In this document: positions 35,375 to 42,164 of the stretch, one piece after another
Position numbering within the stretch: the stretch's first letter is position 1
Layout of the letters: each line of letters opens with the position of its first letter
NCBI RefSeq assembly: GCF_014647835.1
Contig: NZ_BMPY01000013.1
Coordinates: 110,069 to 174,068, forward strand
Length of the DNA: 64,000 nucleotides
Reading direction: 5' to 3'
Origin: Microbispora rosea subsp. aerata
Lineage (GTDB): Bacteria > Actinomycetota > Actinomycetes > Streptosporangiales > Streptosporangiaceae
Notes under the pieces: generated by a model
What the model was told of the DNA's origin: nothing
Seen by the model: the letters and a program-made list of their open reading frames with translations, nothing else
Databases searched by the model: none
Made by a program: the position numbers and the translations under genes

Positions 35375-37122
35375 GGCCGCGCCCGCGCCCGGCCGCGCGG
35401 TGGTCGGTGCGGCTACGCGCCACCGTCGCCGCCACCGCCATCGTCGCCGTCGCCCTGGGCGGTGCCGCCGCCGCGCTGACGACGGTCTTGCGCGACAGCC
35501 TGGAGCAGAGCACGGCCGAGGAGGCCCACCGGCGGGCGGCGCAGGCCGCCGGGATGCTGGCCGTCCCCGTCGTGCCGGTCGCCGCCGGGAGTCCCGGCCC
35601 AAACCAGGACACGCCCCTCGACCAGGGACGGAATCGGGGAACACAGGAACGTGCGACCACCGGGACGCCCGGAGGCCCCGGCCCGCACGCGACCACAGGC
35701 CCGGGACAGAGCCGGCGAACACGAGACCATGTGACCACCGGGACGCCCGGAGGCCCCGGCCCGCACGCGACCACAGGCCCGGGACAGAGCCGGCGAACAC
35801 GAGACCATGTGACCACCGGGACGACCAGAAGTCCCGGCCCGCACCAGACCACACCCCCGGACCCGGGACAGAGCCGGCGAACACGAGACCATGTGACCGC
35901 CGGGACGACCAGAAGTCCCGGCCCGCACCGGACCACGGCCCCCGATCCGGGAACACGGGAACGTGTGACCGCCGGGAGCCCCGGCCCGAGCAGGGTGCCG
36001 GAAAAGGGGTCCTCCGTGGGCGAGGTGCCCGACCCCGACGTGCGGATCGGCACCCCGGCCAAATCCGTGGGCGCCGACTGGGCGGGCGACGGCTACCTGA
36101 CGGCGAGCACCACGGTCGCGACCGGACAGGGCACGCTGACCGTCGTCGCGCGGACCTCTCTCGAACCGGCGAGAAAGGCGCTCGCGGACCTCGGCAGGCT
36201 GCTGTTCTTCGGCATCCCGGCCCTGCTGCTGCTGGTGGCCGCGATGACCTGGTTGTCCGTCGGGCGCGCCCTGGCGCCGGTGTCCGCGATCCGGGCCGAG
36301 CTGGCCGACATCACGGCCCGCGACCTGCACCGCCGGGTGCCCGTGCCGAGCGGCCGGGACGAGATCGCGGCCCTCGCCCGCACGGTCAACGCGACCCTCG
36401 ACCGGCTGGAGAACGCCGTGCGGCAGCACAAACGGTTCGTCGCCGACGCGGCCCACGAGTTGCGCAGCCCGATCGCGACCGTGCGTACGCGCCTGGAGCT
36501 CGCCGCCGCGCACCCACCGGCCCGCGAGGCGCTGGCGGACGTCGGCCGGCTGCAGACGCTCGCCGCCGACCTGCTGCTGCTGGCCGCGCTCGACGCCGGG
36601 GAGCCGCCCCGGTCCGACGAGGTGGACCTCGGCCAGGTGGCGGCGGAGGAAGCCCTGCGCCCACGCCCGAAGGCAGACGTGAAAGTACGCGTGGCGGCCG
36701 ACCCCGACGTGGTCGTGCACGGCTCCCGCCACCACCTCGCCCGCCTGGTCACCAACCTCGTCGACAACGCCGTACGGCACGCCGCGTCGGCCGTCGAGGT
36801 GCGGGTGCGGGCGGAGGAGGCGGCCGCGCTGCTGGAGGTCCGCGACGACGGACCGGGCATCCCTCCCGAGGATCGGGAGGCCGTCTTCGACCGGTTCACC
36901 CGGCTGGACGACGCCCGGACGAGAGACGCCGGCGGCTCGGGCCTCGGCCTGGCCATCGTCAAGGAGATCGCCACCCGGCACGGCGGGACCGTCACGATCA
37001 CCGACGCCCCGGCCGGCGGCGCGTGCTTCACTGTACGGATCCCGGACCGAAGACAAGACGGACGAGCGAGCGGGCGATCGTCTCCGGATCGCCGTGAGCG
37101 CTTTCAGACAGGGAGCCGTTGA
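35371..37122 (+). CDS. Sensor histidine kinase with tandem repeats in the outer domain
   Basis: A 583-residue kinase. The first membrane segment is VAATAIVAVALGGAAAAL and the second, at about 278-298, FFGIPALLLLVAAMTWL. Between them lies a 240-residue outer region that includes 26-28 residue repeats (about 95-205). HAMP follows (VGRALAPVSAIRAELADITA), then HisKA with His362 in FVADAAHELRSPIATVR. The ATPase has LVTNLVDNAVRHAA, VRDDGPGIP and GGSGLGLAIVKEI. All kinase motifs are intact. The gene's last 95 bases overlap the convergent TetR gene. The repeats are basic, rich in Pro, Gly, Thr and Arg, and likely unstructured. Confidence 0.93.
   Translation: MRPRPRPAARWSVRLRATVAATAIVAVALGGAAAALTTVLRDSLEQSTAEEAHRRAAQAAGMLAVPVVPVAAGSPGPNQDTPLDQGRNRGTQERATTGTPGGPGPHATTGPGQSRRTRDHVTTGTPGGPGPHATTGPGQSRRTRDHVTTGTTRSPGPHQTTPPDPGQSRRTRDHVTAGTTRSPGPHRTTAPDPGTRERVTAGSPGPSRVPEKGSSVGEVPDPDVRIGTPAKSVGADWAGDGYLTASTTVATGQGTLTVVARTSLEPARKALADLGRLLFFGIPALLLLVAAMTWLSVGRALAPVSAIRAELADITARDLHRRVPVPSGRDEIAALARTVNATLDRLENAVRQHKRFVADAAHELRSPIATVRTRLELAAAHPPAREALADVGRLQTLAADLLLLAALDAGEPPRSDEVDLGQVAAEEALRPRPKADVKVRVAADPDVVVHGSRHHLARLVTNLVDNAVRHAASAVEVRVRAEEAAALLEVRDDGPGIPPEDREAVFDRFTRLDDARTRDAGGSGLGLAIVKEIATRHGGTVTITDAPAGGACFTVRIPDRRQDGRASGRSSPDRRERFQTGSR
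35655..35990 (+). repeat. In-frame 72-84 bp tandem repeat inside the kinase gene
   Basis: The block GACCACCGGGACG (or GACCGCCGGGA) begins at 35655, 35733, 35811, 35895 and 35967, that is with steps of 78, 78, 84 and 72 bases, all multiples of three. The first two units are almost the same base for base; the 84-base unit has a six-base insertion. The encoded unit reads VTTGTPGGPGPHATTGPGQS then RRTRDH. Confidence 0.92.
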
Positions 37123-37603
37123 GCCACAGGTGGGCGAACCCGTGGGTGAGCGACCATGCGGCGATCGTGGTGAGCCGTTCCTGCTCCGGGCTCGGCGAGA
37201 GTTTGGCGCCGCAGGTGACGAGCACCTGGGCGGCGCGCTCGCGCGCGGATCGCAGGTCCGGGTCGTCCGTGCGGTACAGCTCCGGACGGAACATCACCTC
37301 GAAGTAGGGCCTGTGGCCGACCGCGAAGCGCACGTAGGCCACCCCCACCTCGAAGACGTCGTCACCCGCGCTCACCAGGCTGTCGGCGAAGAGCTGGAAG
37401 CCCTCGGCGGCCACGGCCGTCAGCAGTCCCGTCTTGTCACCGAAGTGGTACGCGGGCGCGGCGTGCGAGACGCCCGCACGACGGGCGAGCTCACGCAGGC
37501 TCCATCCCGCCGGACCCGACTCGCCGATGGCCCGGAGGGCGGCGTCGATGATGACCCGTCGCAGATTGCCGTGGTGGTAGCCCGGCTGGTTGATCTCCCT
37601 CAC
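37028..37603 (-). CDS. TetR-family repressor
   Basis: A 191-residue regulator with the N-terminal HTH (RRVIIDAALRAIGESGPAGW, then LRELARRAGVSHAAPAYHFG) and a helical ligand domain ending MFRPELYRTDDPDL to RLVFGPGSVQ, of the WHG-type TetR group. The final 95 bases overlap the histidine kinase gene tail to tail. It is divergent from a DoxX gene, and an ATCTTG/CAAGAT palindrome overlaps the promoter region, so it most likely represses that gene and itself. Confidence 0.92.
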   Translation of the reverse strand: MREINQPGYHHGNLRRVIIDAALRAIGESGPAGWSLRELARRAGVSHAAPAYHFGDKTGLLTAVAAEGFQLFADSLVSAGDDVFEVGVAYVRFAVGHRPYFEVMFRPELYRTDDPDLRSARERAAQVLVTCGAKLSPSPEQERLTTIAAWSLTHGFAHLWLNGSLSESAHGDPETIARSLVRLVFGPGSVQ

Positions 37604-37638
37604 CTCCGCACCGCGGTTGTCCTGTGCGGGCCCACCCT

Positions 37639-37695
37639 ATCTTGACATTGACAAGATGGAGCGCCCTCCCGCAATCTAGCCAATGACAAGATTGG
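37639..37695. promoter_or_regulatory. TetR operator and doxX promoter
   Basis: ATCTTG-N7-CAAGAT (37639-37657) is a near-perfect palindrome containing two TTGACA hexamers (37642-37647 and 37648-37653) that could serve as -35; CAATCT (37672-37677) at 18 bases from the second could be the -10. A second inverted repeat, CCAAT-N6-ATTGG (37680-37695), also contains ACAAGAT and lies next to the ribosome site. Binding here would block transcription of the DoxX gene. Confidence 0.6.
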
Positions 37696-37702
37696 AGGAG
37701 GG

Positions 37703-38143
37703 ATGGCCCCTTTCATCGCTCTGACCGGAGGCTTCGTCGTCCTGCGGCTGCTCGGCCTGGCCGGAGTCGACCTGCTGGACGGCTGGCAGCCCGCGCTGCG
37801 GGGCGCTCTGGCGTTGATGTTCGTCGTCACCGGAGTGCCGCACTTCCTGCCCTCGTGGCGGCGGGACTTCGTCGCCATGATCCCCGCCGTGTTCCCAAGG
37901 CCCGCCCTCCTGGTCACCGTCACCGGAGCGCTGGAGCTGGCCGGGGCCGTGGGACTGCTGCTGCCGCCGACCGCGCCGTACGCCGCCGTCGGGCTCGCGC
38001 TGCTCATGGCCGCCATGTTCCCGGCCAACGTCTCGGCGGCGCGCCGCGGGCTCACCCTGGCGGGAAAGCCGGTGACTCCGCTGCCCGCCCGCACCGCCCT
38101 GCAGGTGCTTTTCATCGCCGCCGCCGTCGCGGCGGCGGTGTGA
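37703..38143 (+). CDS. DoxX-family membrane protein
   Basis: A 146-residue protein with four hydrophobic segments (FIALTGGFVVLRLLGL; LALMFVVTGVPHFL; LLVTVTGALELAGAVGLLL; YAAVGLALLMAAMFPAN). The MFVVTGVPHF and GALELAGAVGLL parts match DoxX. GGAGGAGGG precedes the ATG directly. It is the likely target of the divergent TetR protein; the function of these DoxX proteins is unknown. Confidence 0.85.
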   Translation: MAPFIALTGGFVVLRLLGLAGVDLLDGWQPALRGALALMFVVTGVPHFLPSWRRDFVAMIPAVFPRPALLVTVTGALELAGAVGLLLPPTAPYAAVGLALLMAAMFPANVSAARRGLTLAGKPVTPLPARTALQVLFIAAAVAAAV

Positions 38144-38160
38144 CCGCCGTACGGCTGGCC

Positions 38161-38315
38161 GTCGCCGTGATCCCCGACCGCACGCTCTTCGGCTCGGACG
38201 CCCCGTACGGCGACCCCGCGCTCGCCCGCGCGACCGTGGAGCGTGTCACCACCTCGGGGAAGTGCGTGACCCGGTGCTGGGAGGAACGGCCGCCCGGTTG
38301 CTCGGTCTCACCTGA
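38161..38315 (+). pseudogene. C-terminal remnant of an amidohydrolase
   Basis: The frame reads VIPDRTLFGSDAPYGDPAL then ARATVERVTTSG, typical of the end of metal-dependent amidohydrolases of the amidohydrolase-2 group, then shifts; the correct ending VLGGTAARLLGLT plus TGA lies in another frame (to 38315). The rest of the gene is absent. It has no start signal and is not expected to be made. Confidence 0.65.
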
Positions 38316-38446
38316 CGCTCGCCGCCGACCCGCTCCTGCCGGCCGCTCGACGCCGGGGAGCCGCCCCAGGCCGACGGGCCAGGTGGCGGCGGAAGAGGCC
38401 CTGCGCCCACGCCCGAAGGCAGACGTGAAGGTGCGCGTGGCGGCCG
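38314..38446 (+). pseudogene. Displaced fragment of a histidine kinase gene
   Basis: This stretch repeats part of the OmpR-linked kinase gene (36555-36700). In 38372-38446 the match is nearly base for base (GGCCAGGTGGCGGCGGA, then GCCCTGCGCCCACGCCCG and GAAGGCAGACGTGAA), while a short deletion has removed bases equal to GAGGTGGACCTC. It therefore comes from that gene or a close paralogue by recombination. It encodes nothing complete. Confidence 0.85.
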
Positions 38447-38449
38447 GCC

Positions 38450-38493
38450 TCGCGACAGGACCCCGCCGGTTGTCAGGCGGGGTCCTGTCGCGA
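38450..38493. terminator. Perfect 18-bp hairpin
   Basis: TCGCGACAGGACCCCGCC (38450-38467) pairs without mismatch with 38476-38493 over an eight-base loop. It lies at the end of the remnant patch and should stop transcription from either direction. There is no T run. Confidence 0.75.
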
Positions 38494-38529
38494 AGGACGC
38501 CTCATCCGGTGCGGCGCCGTCATTCTCAG

Positions 38530-38585
38530 ACGCCGTCACTCAAGCGGCGTCACTCAAGCGGCGTCACTCAGGCGGCGTCACCCGA
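38530..38585. repeat. 14-bp tandem repeat, four copies
   Basis: Units of GCGGCGTCACTCAA begin at 38544 and 38558, with diverged copies at 38530 and 38572. No coding use is seen; the period of 14 does not keep a frame. Confidence 0.85.
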
Positions 38586-38689
38586 GCGGCGCCGTCCTGG
38601 GCGGTGTCACCGCGCGGAAGTCGGTTCGGTGTGGGCGAGGCTGTCATCGGGCGCGGCCGGGCCGGACGCCCTCCCGGGCGGGACCCGTT

Positions 38690-38850
38690 GTAGGTCAGCG
38701 CCAGATGGCTCCAGGTGTTCACCGGCAGCAGGGAGCTCCCGCCGACCGCGGAGAAGTCGTCGGCGGCGGTCTGCACCCAGCCGATCGGACCCTCGCCGTC
38801 GGAGGCGTACAGGATGCAGGAGGCGCCGTCACTCGTGCGCGTCACGACTC
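38690..38850 (-). pseudogene. LamG-type domain fragment
   Basis: The minus strand reads VTRTSDGASCILYASDGEG, WVQTAADDFSAVGGSS and LLPVNTWSHLALTYNGS, which resembles the core of a LamG/concanavalin-like domain, cut off after TYNGS. Its first codons overlap the stop of the upstream SGNH-like gene in another frame, so the two may once have been a single secreted protein split by a frameshift. Confidence 0.5.
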
Positions 38851-39450
38851 GGGGGCGAAGGGCAGGTTCTTGAAGGGAGCGCGGGCGGGCCAGGTGTCCT
38901 CGTCGAGCCTGCCCAGGATGTATCCCTCCTCCAGCACCCGGGTCACGAAATACCGCGCGATGATTTCGTACACCGCCTCGGTCGGATGCGCCAGGTCGCT
39001 GGTCGTGATGCGCCGGCGCATGTCCTCCGGCACCGGGTCCCGCGTCGGCTGTCCGGGAAGACCCGGGGTGTAGAAGGGGCGCACCCCTCTCTCCTGGGCC
39101 TTCTTCGACAGTTTCCAGGCGTCCAGGTTCGCGCTGACGTGGTCCATCCACGCGCTCATCCGCACGAGGTGAACCCGGCCCTTGCCGGGCGCGTTCTCCC
39201 CATCCGGCCATTCCTCCACGAGGCTGTCGAGCATGTCGTTGTAGCGCCGGAGGACGGGCTCGATCGACTTCGCCTGGGCGATGTAGGTGGGCTCTCCGAG
39301 ACCTTCCATGAAGCGGATGGCGTTGTAGACGCTCGGCAGGTCGATCAGGACGAAGTGGTTGTCGTCCTGCTTGTCGCCGGACCTCTCGTTGATCAGCTCG
39401 ACCAGAGACTGGGTTTCCGCCACGGCCGGGAACACGCCGACGCCCTTCAC
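38842..39450 (-). CDS. Probable truncated SGNH/GDSL-like hydrolase
   Basis: The 202-codon frame (GTG start) has no family I can name with certainty. Its end contains SDLAHPTEAVYEIIARYFVT, the D-x-x-H-P pattern of the last SGNH/GDSL hydrolase block, and the middle has RVHLVRMSAWMDHVSAN. The N-terminal GDS(L) block is missing. The frame stays open about 39 codons upstream (HDSAKTKSLPDTHEYEAWLS) to a TAA without any good start, which suggests the gene lost its 5' end. The upstream DNA is unusually AT-rich. It is probably not functional as it stands. Confidence 0.45.
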   Translation of the reverse strand: MKGVGVFPAVAETQSLVELINERSGDKQDDNHFVLIDLPSVYNAIRFMEGLGEPTYIAQAKSIEPVLRRYNDMLDSLVEEWPDGENAPGKGRVHLVRMSAWMDHVSANLDAWKLSKKAQERGVRPFYTPGLPGQPTRDPVPEDMRRRITTSDLAHPTEAVYEIIARYFVTRVLEEGYILGRLDEDTWPARAPFKNLPFAPES

Positions 39451-39537
39451 GAGATCCTTCGGGTACGTCTTGCTCCACGACAGCCACGCCTCATACTCGT
39501 GCGTGTCCGGCAGGCTCTTCGTCTTGGCCGAGTCGTG

Positions 39538-39580
39538 CGGGCGATTTGTCAGCGAAACACAGATTTATGGCAATCGCCCG
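39538..39580 (+). terminator. Inverted repeat followed by TTTT
   Basis: CGGGCGATT (39538-39546) pairs with AATCGCCCG (39572-39580) across a 25-base loop and is followed directly by TTTT on the plus strand. It lies in the AT-rich pocket upstream of the truncated gene. Its role is unclear, as no rightward gene is present. Confidence 0.35.
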
Positions 39581-39589
39581 TTTTGATGC

Positions 39590-39650
39590 ATGCAAAAGGT
39601 CCGACCGGTTCCATGGAACCAGCCGGACCCGACCTATTTTTCCCTTTTTA
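39590..39650. terminator. panD terminator, bidirectional hairpin
   Basis: GGTCCG and GGTTCC (39599-39612) pair with GGAACC and CGGACC (39615-39628), a two-part stem with a small internal loop. Reading leftwards from panD it is followed by TTTTGC, and reading rightwards by TATTTTTCCCTTTTT, so it resembles an intrinsic terminator on both strands. It lies about 75 bases after the panD stop. Confidence 0.7.
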
Positions 39651-39700
39651 GCGGCACATGCCCAGATTTCACATATGCCAGAATTATGCGCATTTATTGC

Positions 39701-40117
39701 TTATTGCCGGGCGATGTCCCCCGGAATCAGGCTCATGCCGTCCGGGACGTCGGCGGGGTCGTCACCCACGTGGATCGGTCTGTTGTCCTTGTCGACGAAG
39801 ACGACGCGCGGCTTCAGCGCCTTGATCTCCTCCTCGGCGACCAGCGCGTACGCGATGATGATCACGAGGTCGCCGACCGAGATGAGCCGGGCGGCGGCGC
39901 CGTTGATGCCGATCACCCCGGAGCCCGCCGGGCCCTCGATGACGTACGTGGACAGCCGGTTGCCGTTGTCGATGTCGACGATGTCGACCTTCTCGCCCTC
40001 GACCAGGTCGGCCTCGGCCATCAGGTCCGCGTCGATCGTCACCGAGCCGACGTAGTGCAGGTCGGCCTGCGTGACGGTGGCGCGGTGAATCTTCGACTTC
40101 ATCAACGTGCGGAACAT
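39701..40117 (-). CDS. panD: Aspartate 1-decarboxylase
   Basis: A 138-residue pyruvoyl enzyme making beta-alanine for pantothenate and CoA. The self-cleavage site is Gly24-Ser25 in [19 protein letters not shown]; the catalytic start [15 protein letters not shown] and INGAAARL are conserved. GGGAG precedes the ATG. The C-terminal extension of about 20 residues ([20 protein letters not shown]) is somewhat long. It lies 86 bases downstream of sdaA on the same strand, and could be read through from the betaine operon, but has no functional link with it. Confidence 0.95.
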   Translation of the reverse strand: MFRTLMKSKIHRATVTQADLHYVGSVTIDADLMAEADLVEGEKVDIVDIDNGNRLSTYVIEGPAGSGVIGINGAAARLISVGDLVIIIAYALVAEEEIKALKPRVVFVDKDNRPIHVGDDPADVPDGMSLIPGDIARQ

Positions 40118-40203
40118 GATCTCCCACCGAGGTCCGGACTGCCCTCCTCACGAGCGTCCTCGATGGTACGTCACGCCCCGACGTGCCCGATCGCCGGGTT
40201 TGG

Positions 40204-41577
40204 TCAGCACTCGATGATGTTGACCGCGAGCCCTCCCCTGGCCGTCTCCTTGTATTTGTCCTTCATGTCCGCGCCGGTCTCCCGCATCGTCTTGATGACC
40301 TTGTCGAGGGACACCTTGTGGGCGCCGTCCTCCCGCAGGGCCATCCGCGCGGCGGTGATCGCCTTCATCGACGCCACGGCGTTGCGCTCGATGCAGGGGA
40401 TCTGCACCAGCCCGCCGACGGGGTCGCAGGTGAGCCCGAGGTTGTGCTCCATCGCGATCTCGGCGGCGTTCTCCACCTGTTCGGGGGTGCCGCCGAGGGC
40501 CTCCGCGAGACCGCCGGCGGCCATCGAGCACGCCGACCCGACCTCGCCCTGGCAGCCGACCTCCGCCCCCGAGATGGAGGCGTTCTCCTTGAACAGCACG
40601 CCGATCGCGCCCGCGGTCAGCAGGAACCGGACGATCCCGTCGTCGTCGGCGCCGGGGACGAACCGCACGTAGTAGCTGAGCACGGCGGGCACGATCCCGG
40701 CCGCGCCGTTGGTCGGCGCGGTCACCACCCGGCCGCCCGCCGCGTTCTCCTCGTTGACCGCGAGCGCGAACAACGTCACCCAGTCGAGCGCGCGCAGCGG
40801 GTCGTCGGCGTCCGGCATGCTCTCCAGCTTCCGGCGCAGCGCGGCGGCCCTGCGCCGCACCTTCAGCCCGCCGGGCAGCGTGCCCTCCCGGGCCGAGCCG
40901 CGCTCGACGCACTCGCGCATCACCCGCCAGATGCCGAGCAGCCCCTCGCGAATCTCCCGCTCGCTGCGCCAGGCCGTCTCGTTGGCGAGCATCACGCCGC
41001 TGATCGGCAGGCCGGTCGCGCGGGTGTGCGCGAGCAGCTCGGCTCCGGTGCGGAACGGGTGTGGCACGGGCGTGGTGTCGGGCACCACCCGGTCGGCGCC
41101 GGTCACAGACTCGTCCACGACGAACCCGCCGCCCACCGAGTAGTAGGTGCGGGTGCGCAGCGTCTCGCCGCCCGGTCCGTAGGCGGTGAAGATCATGCCG
41201 TTCGGGTGGTACGGCAGGCGTTTGCGGCGGTGCATCACCAGGTGCTCGTCCTCGGTGAACGGCACTTCCCGCTTGCCGAGCAGGCGGACCAGGCCGCTCC
41301 GCCTGATCCGGTCGAGCACCGGCCCGACGGCGTCGGGGTCCACGGTCTCCGGCGCCTCGCCTTCGAGGCCCAGCAGCACGGCCTTAGGGCTGCCGTGCCC
41401 GTGCCCGGTGGCGCCGAGGGAGCCGTACAGCTCGGCGCGCACCCGCTCGACGCGGTCGAGCAGGCCGTCGGCGAACAGTCCCTCGGCGAACGTCCTCGCG
41501 GCGCGCATCGGCCCGACGGTGTGCGAGCTCGACGGGCCGATGCCCACCTTGAACAGGTCGAAGACGCTGAGTGTCAT
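40204..41577 (-). CDS. sdaA: L-serine ammonia-lyase, iron-sulfur type
   Basis: A 457-residue single-chain serine dehydratase that turns L-serine into pyruvate and ammonia with a 4Fe-4S cluster. Family signatures are [19 protein letters not shown] and [14 protein letters not shown]. Cluster cysteines lie in [14 protein letters not shown] and [13 protein letters not shown], with a C-terminal Cys as the usual last residue (NIIEC). It starts inside the soxG stop (ATGA), so it is the last gene of the dimethylglycine/sarcosine operon and completes the route betaine to glycine to serine to pyruvate. Confidence 0.95.
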   Translation of the reverse strand: MTLSVFDLFKVGIGPSSSHTVGPMRAARTFAEGLFADGLLDRVERVRAELYGSLGATGHGHGSPKAVLLGLEGEAPETVDPDAVGPVLDRIRRSGLVRLLGKREVPFTEDEHLVMHRRKRLPYHPNGMIFTAYGPGGETLRTRTYYSVGGGFVVDESVTGADRVVPDTTPVPHPFRTGAELLAHTRATGLPISGVMLANETAWRSEREIREGLLGIWRVMRECVERGSAREGTLPGGLKVRRRAAALRRKLESMPDADDPLRALDWVTLFALAVNEENAAGGRVVTAPTNGAAGIVPAVLSYYVRFVPGADDDGIVRFLLTAGAIGVLFKENASISGAEVGCQGEVGSACSMAAGGLAEALGGTPEQVENAAEIAMEHNLGLTCDPVGGLVQIPCIERNAVASMKAITAARMALREDGAHKVSLDKVIKTMRETGADMKDKYKETARGGLAVNIIEC

Positions 41578-42164
41578 CCGGCCACGTACTCGACCGACGC
41601 GTCGAGCAGCCACTCGGCGACATACCCGGCGAACGACGAGCGGACCAGCACCCGGAAGCCGTCCTCGTCGGCGACGAGGACGACGCCCGCCCTGGCCAGC
41701 ATGGTCTGGGCGCAGCGGCCCGGGCCGAACACCCGGGGGTGCAGGTCGAGCGCGCAGCCGTGGGCCAGCACGTCCCGCGCCCGCTCCCCCGCGACCACCA
41801 GCGTGGTGCGCTGGGCCGACACGTCGACGACCGAGACGTGCTCGCCGCCGGCCGCCTCGGTCAGGCGCGCCACCAGGCCGGGGGCGGCGCCGTCCGGGCC
41901 GACGAGCAGCCACTCGTCCGGCCCGAGCCAGAGCGCCTCGAGGCCGCCGCCGCCCGCGACGGTGCCGGGCTCCACCGGCAGCGGCACGCCGATCGCGGTC
42001 CCGATCCGCTCCGCCGCCGGGCTCTTGGGGTCCACCCGGAGGTTGACGCGGGTCAGGAAGGGGATCTCGGCCAGGCGCAGGCCGCCGCCCGCGCTCGCCG
42101 CCTCGAACCTGGCCGCGTACGCCGCGGCCGGACTCCTGCGCTCAGCCGCCGTCGAGTCAGCCAT
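41574..42164 (-). CDS. soxG: Sarcosine oxidase gamma subunit
   Basis: A 196-residue subunit of heterotetrameric sarcosine oxidase. It has the GcvT-like small fold, with [28 protein letters not shown] and [20 protein letters not shown] as recognisable parts, ending [18 protein letters not shown]. It overlaps soxA upstream by eight bases and sdaA downstream by ATGA. In the complex it contacts the alpha subunit and helps hold the folate-side domain. Confidence 0.88.
   Translation of the reverse strand: MADSTAAERRSPAAAYAARFEAASAGGGLRLAEIPFLTRVNLRVDPKSPAAERIGTAIGVPLPVEPGTVAGGGGLEALWLGPDEWLLVGPDGAAPGLVARLTEAAGGEHVSVVDVSAQRTTLVVAGERARDVLAHGCALDLHPRVFGPGRCAQTMLARAGVVLVADEDGFRVLVRSSFAGYVAEWLLDASVEYVAG

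Noticed and set aside
35655-35990. CRISPR or insertion element in the kinase gene
   Set aside because: Units are in-frame and contiguous, without spacers or terminal inverted repeats.
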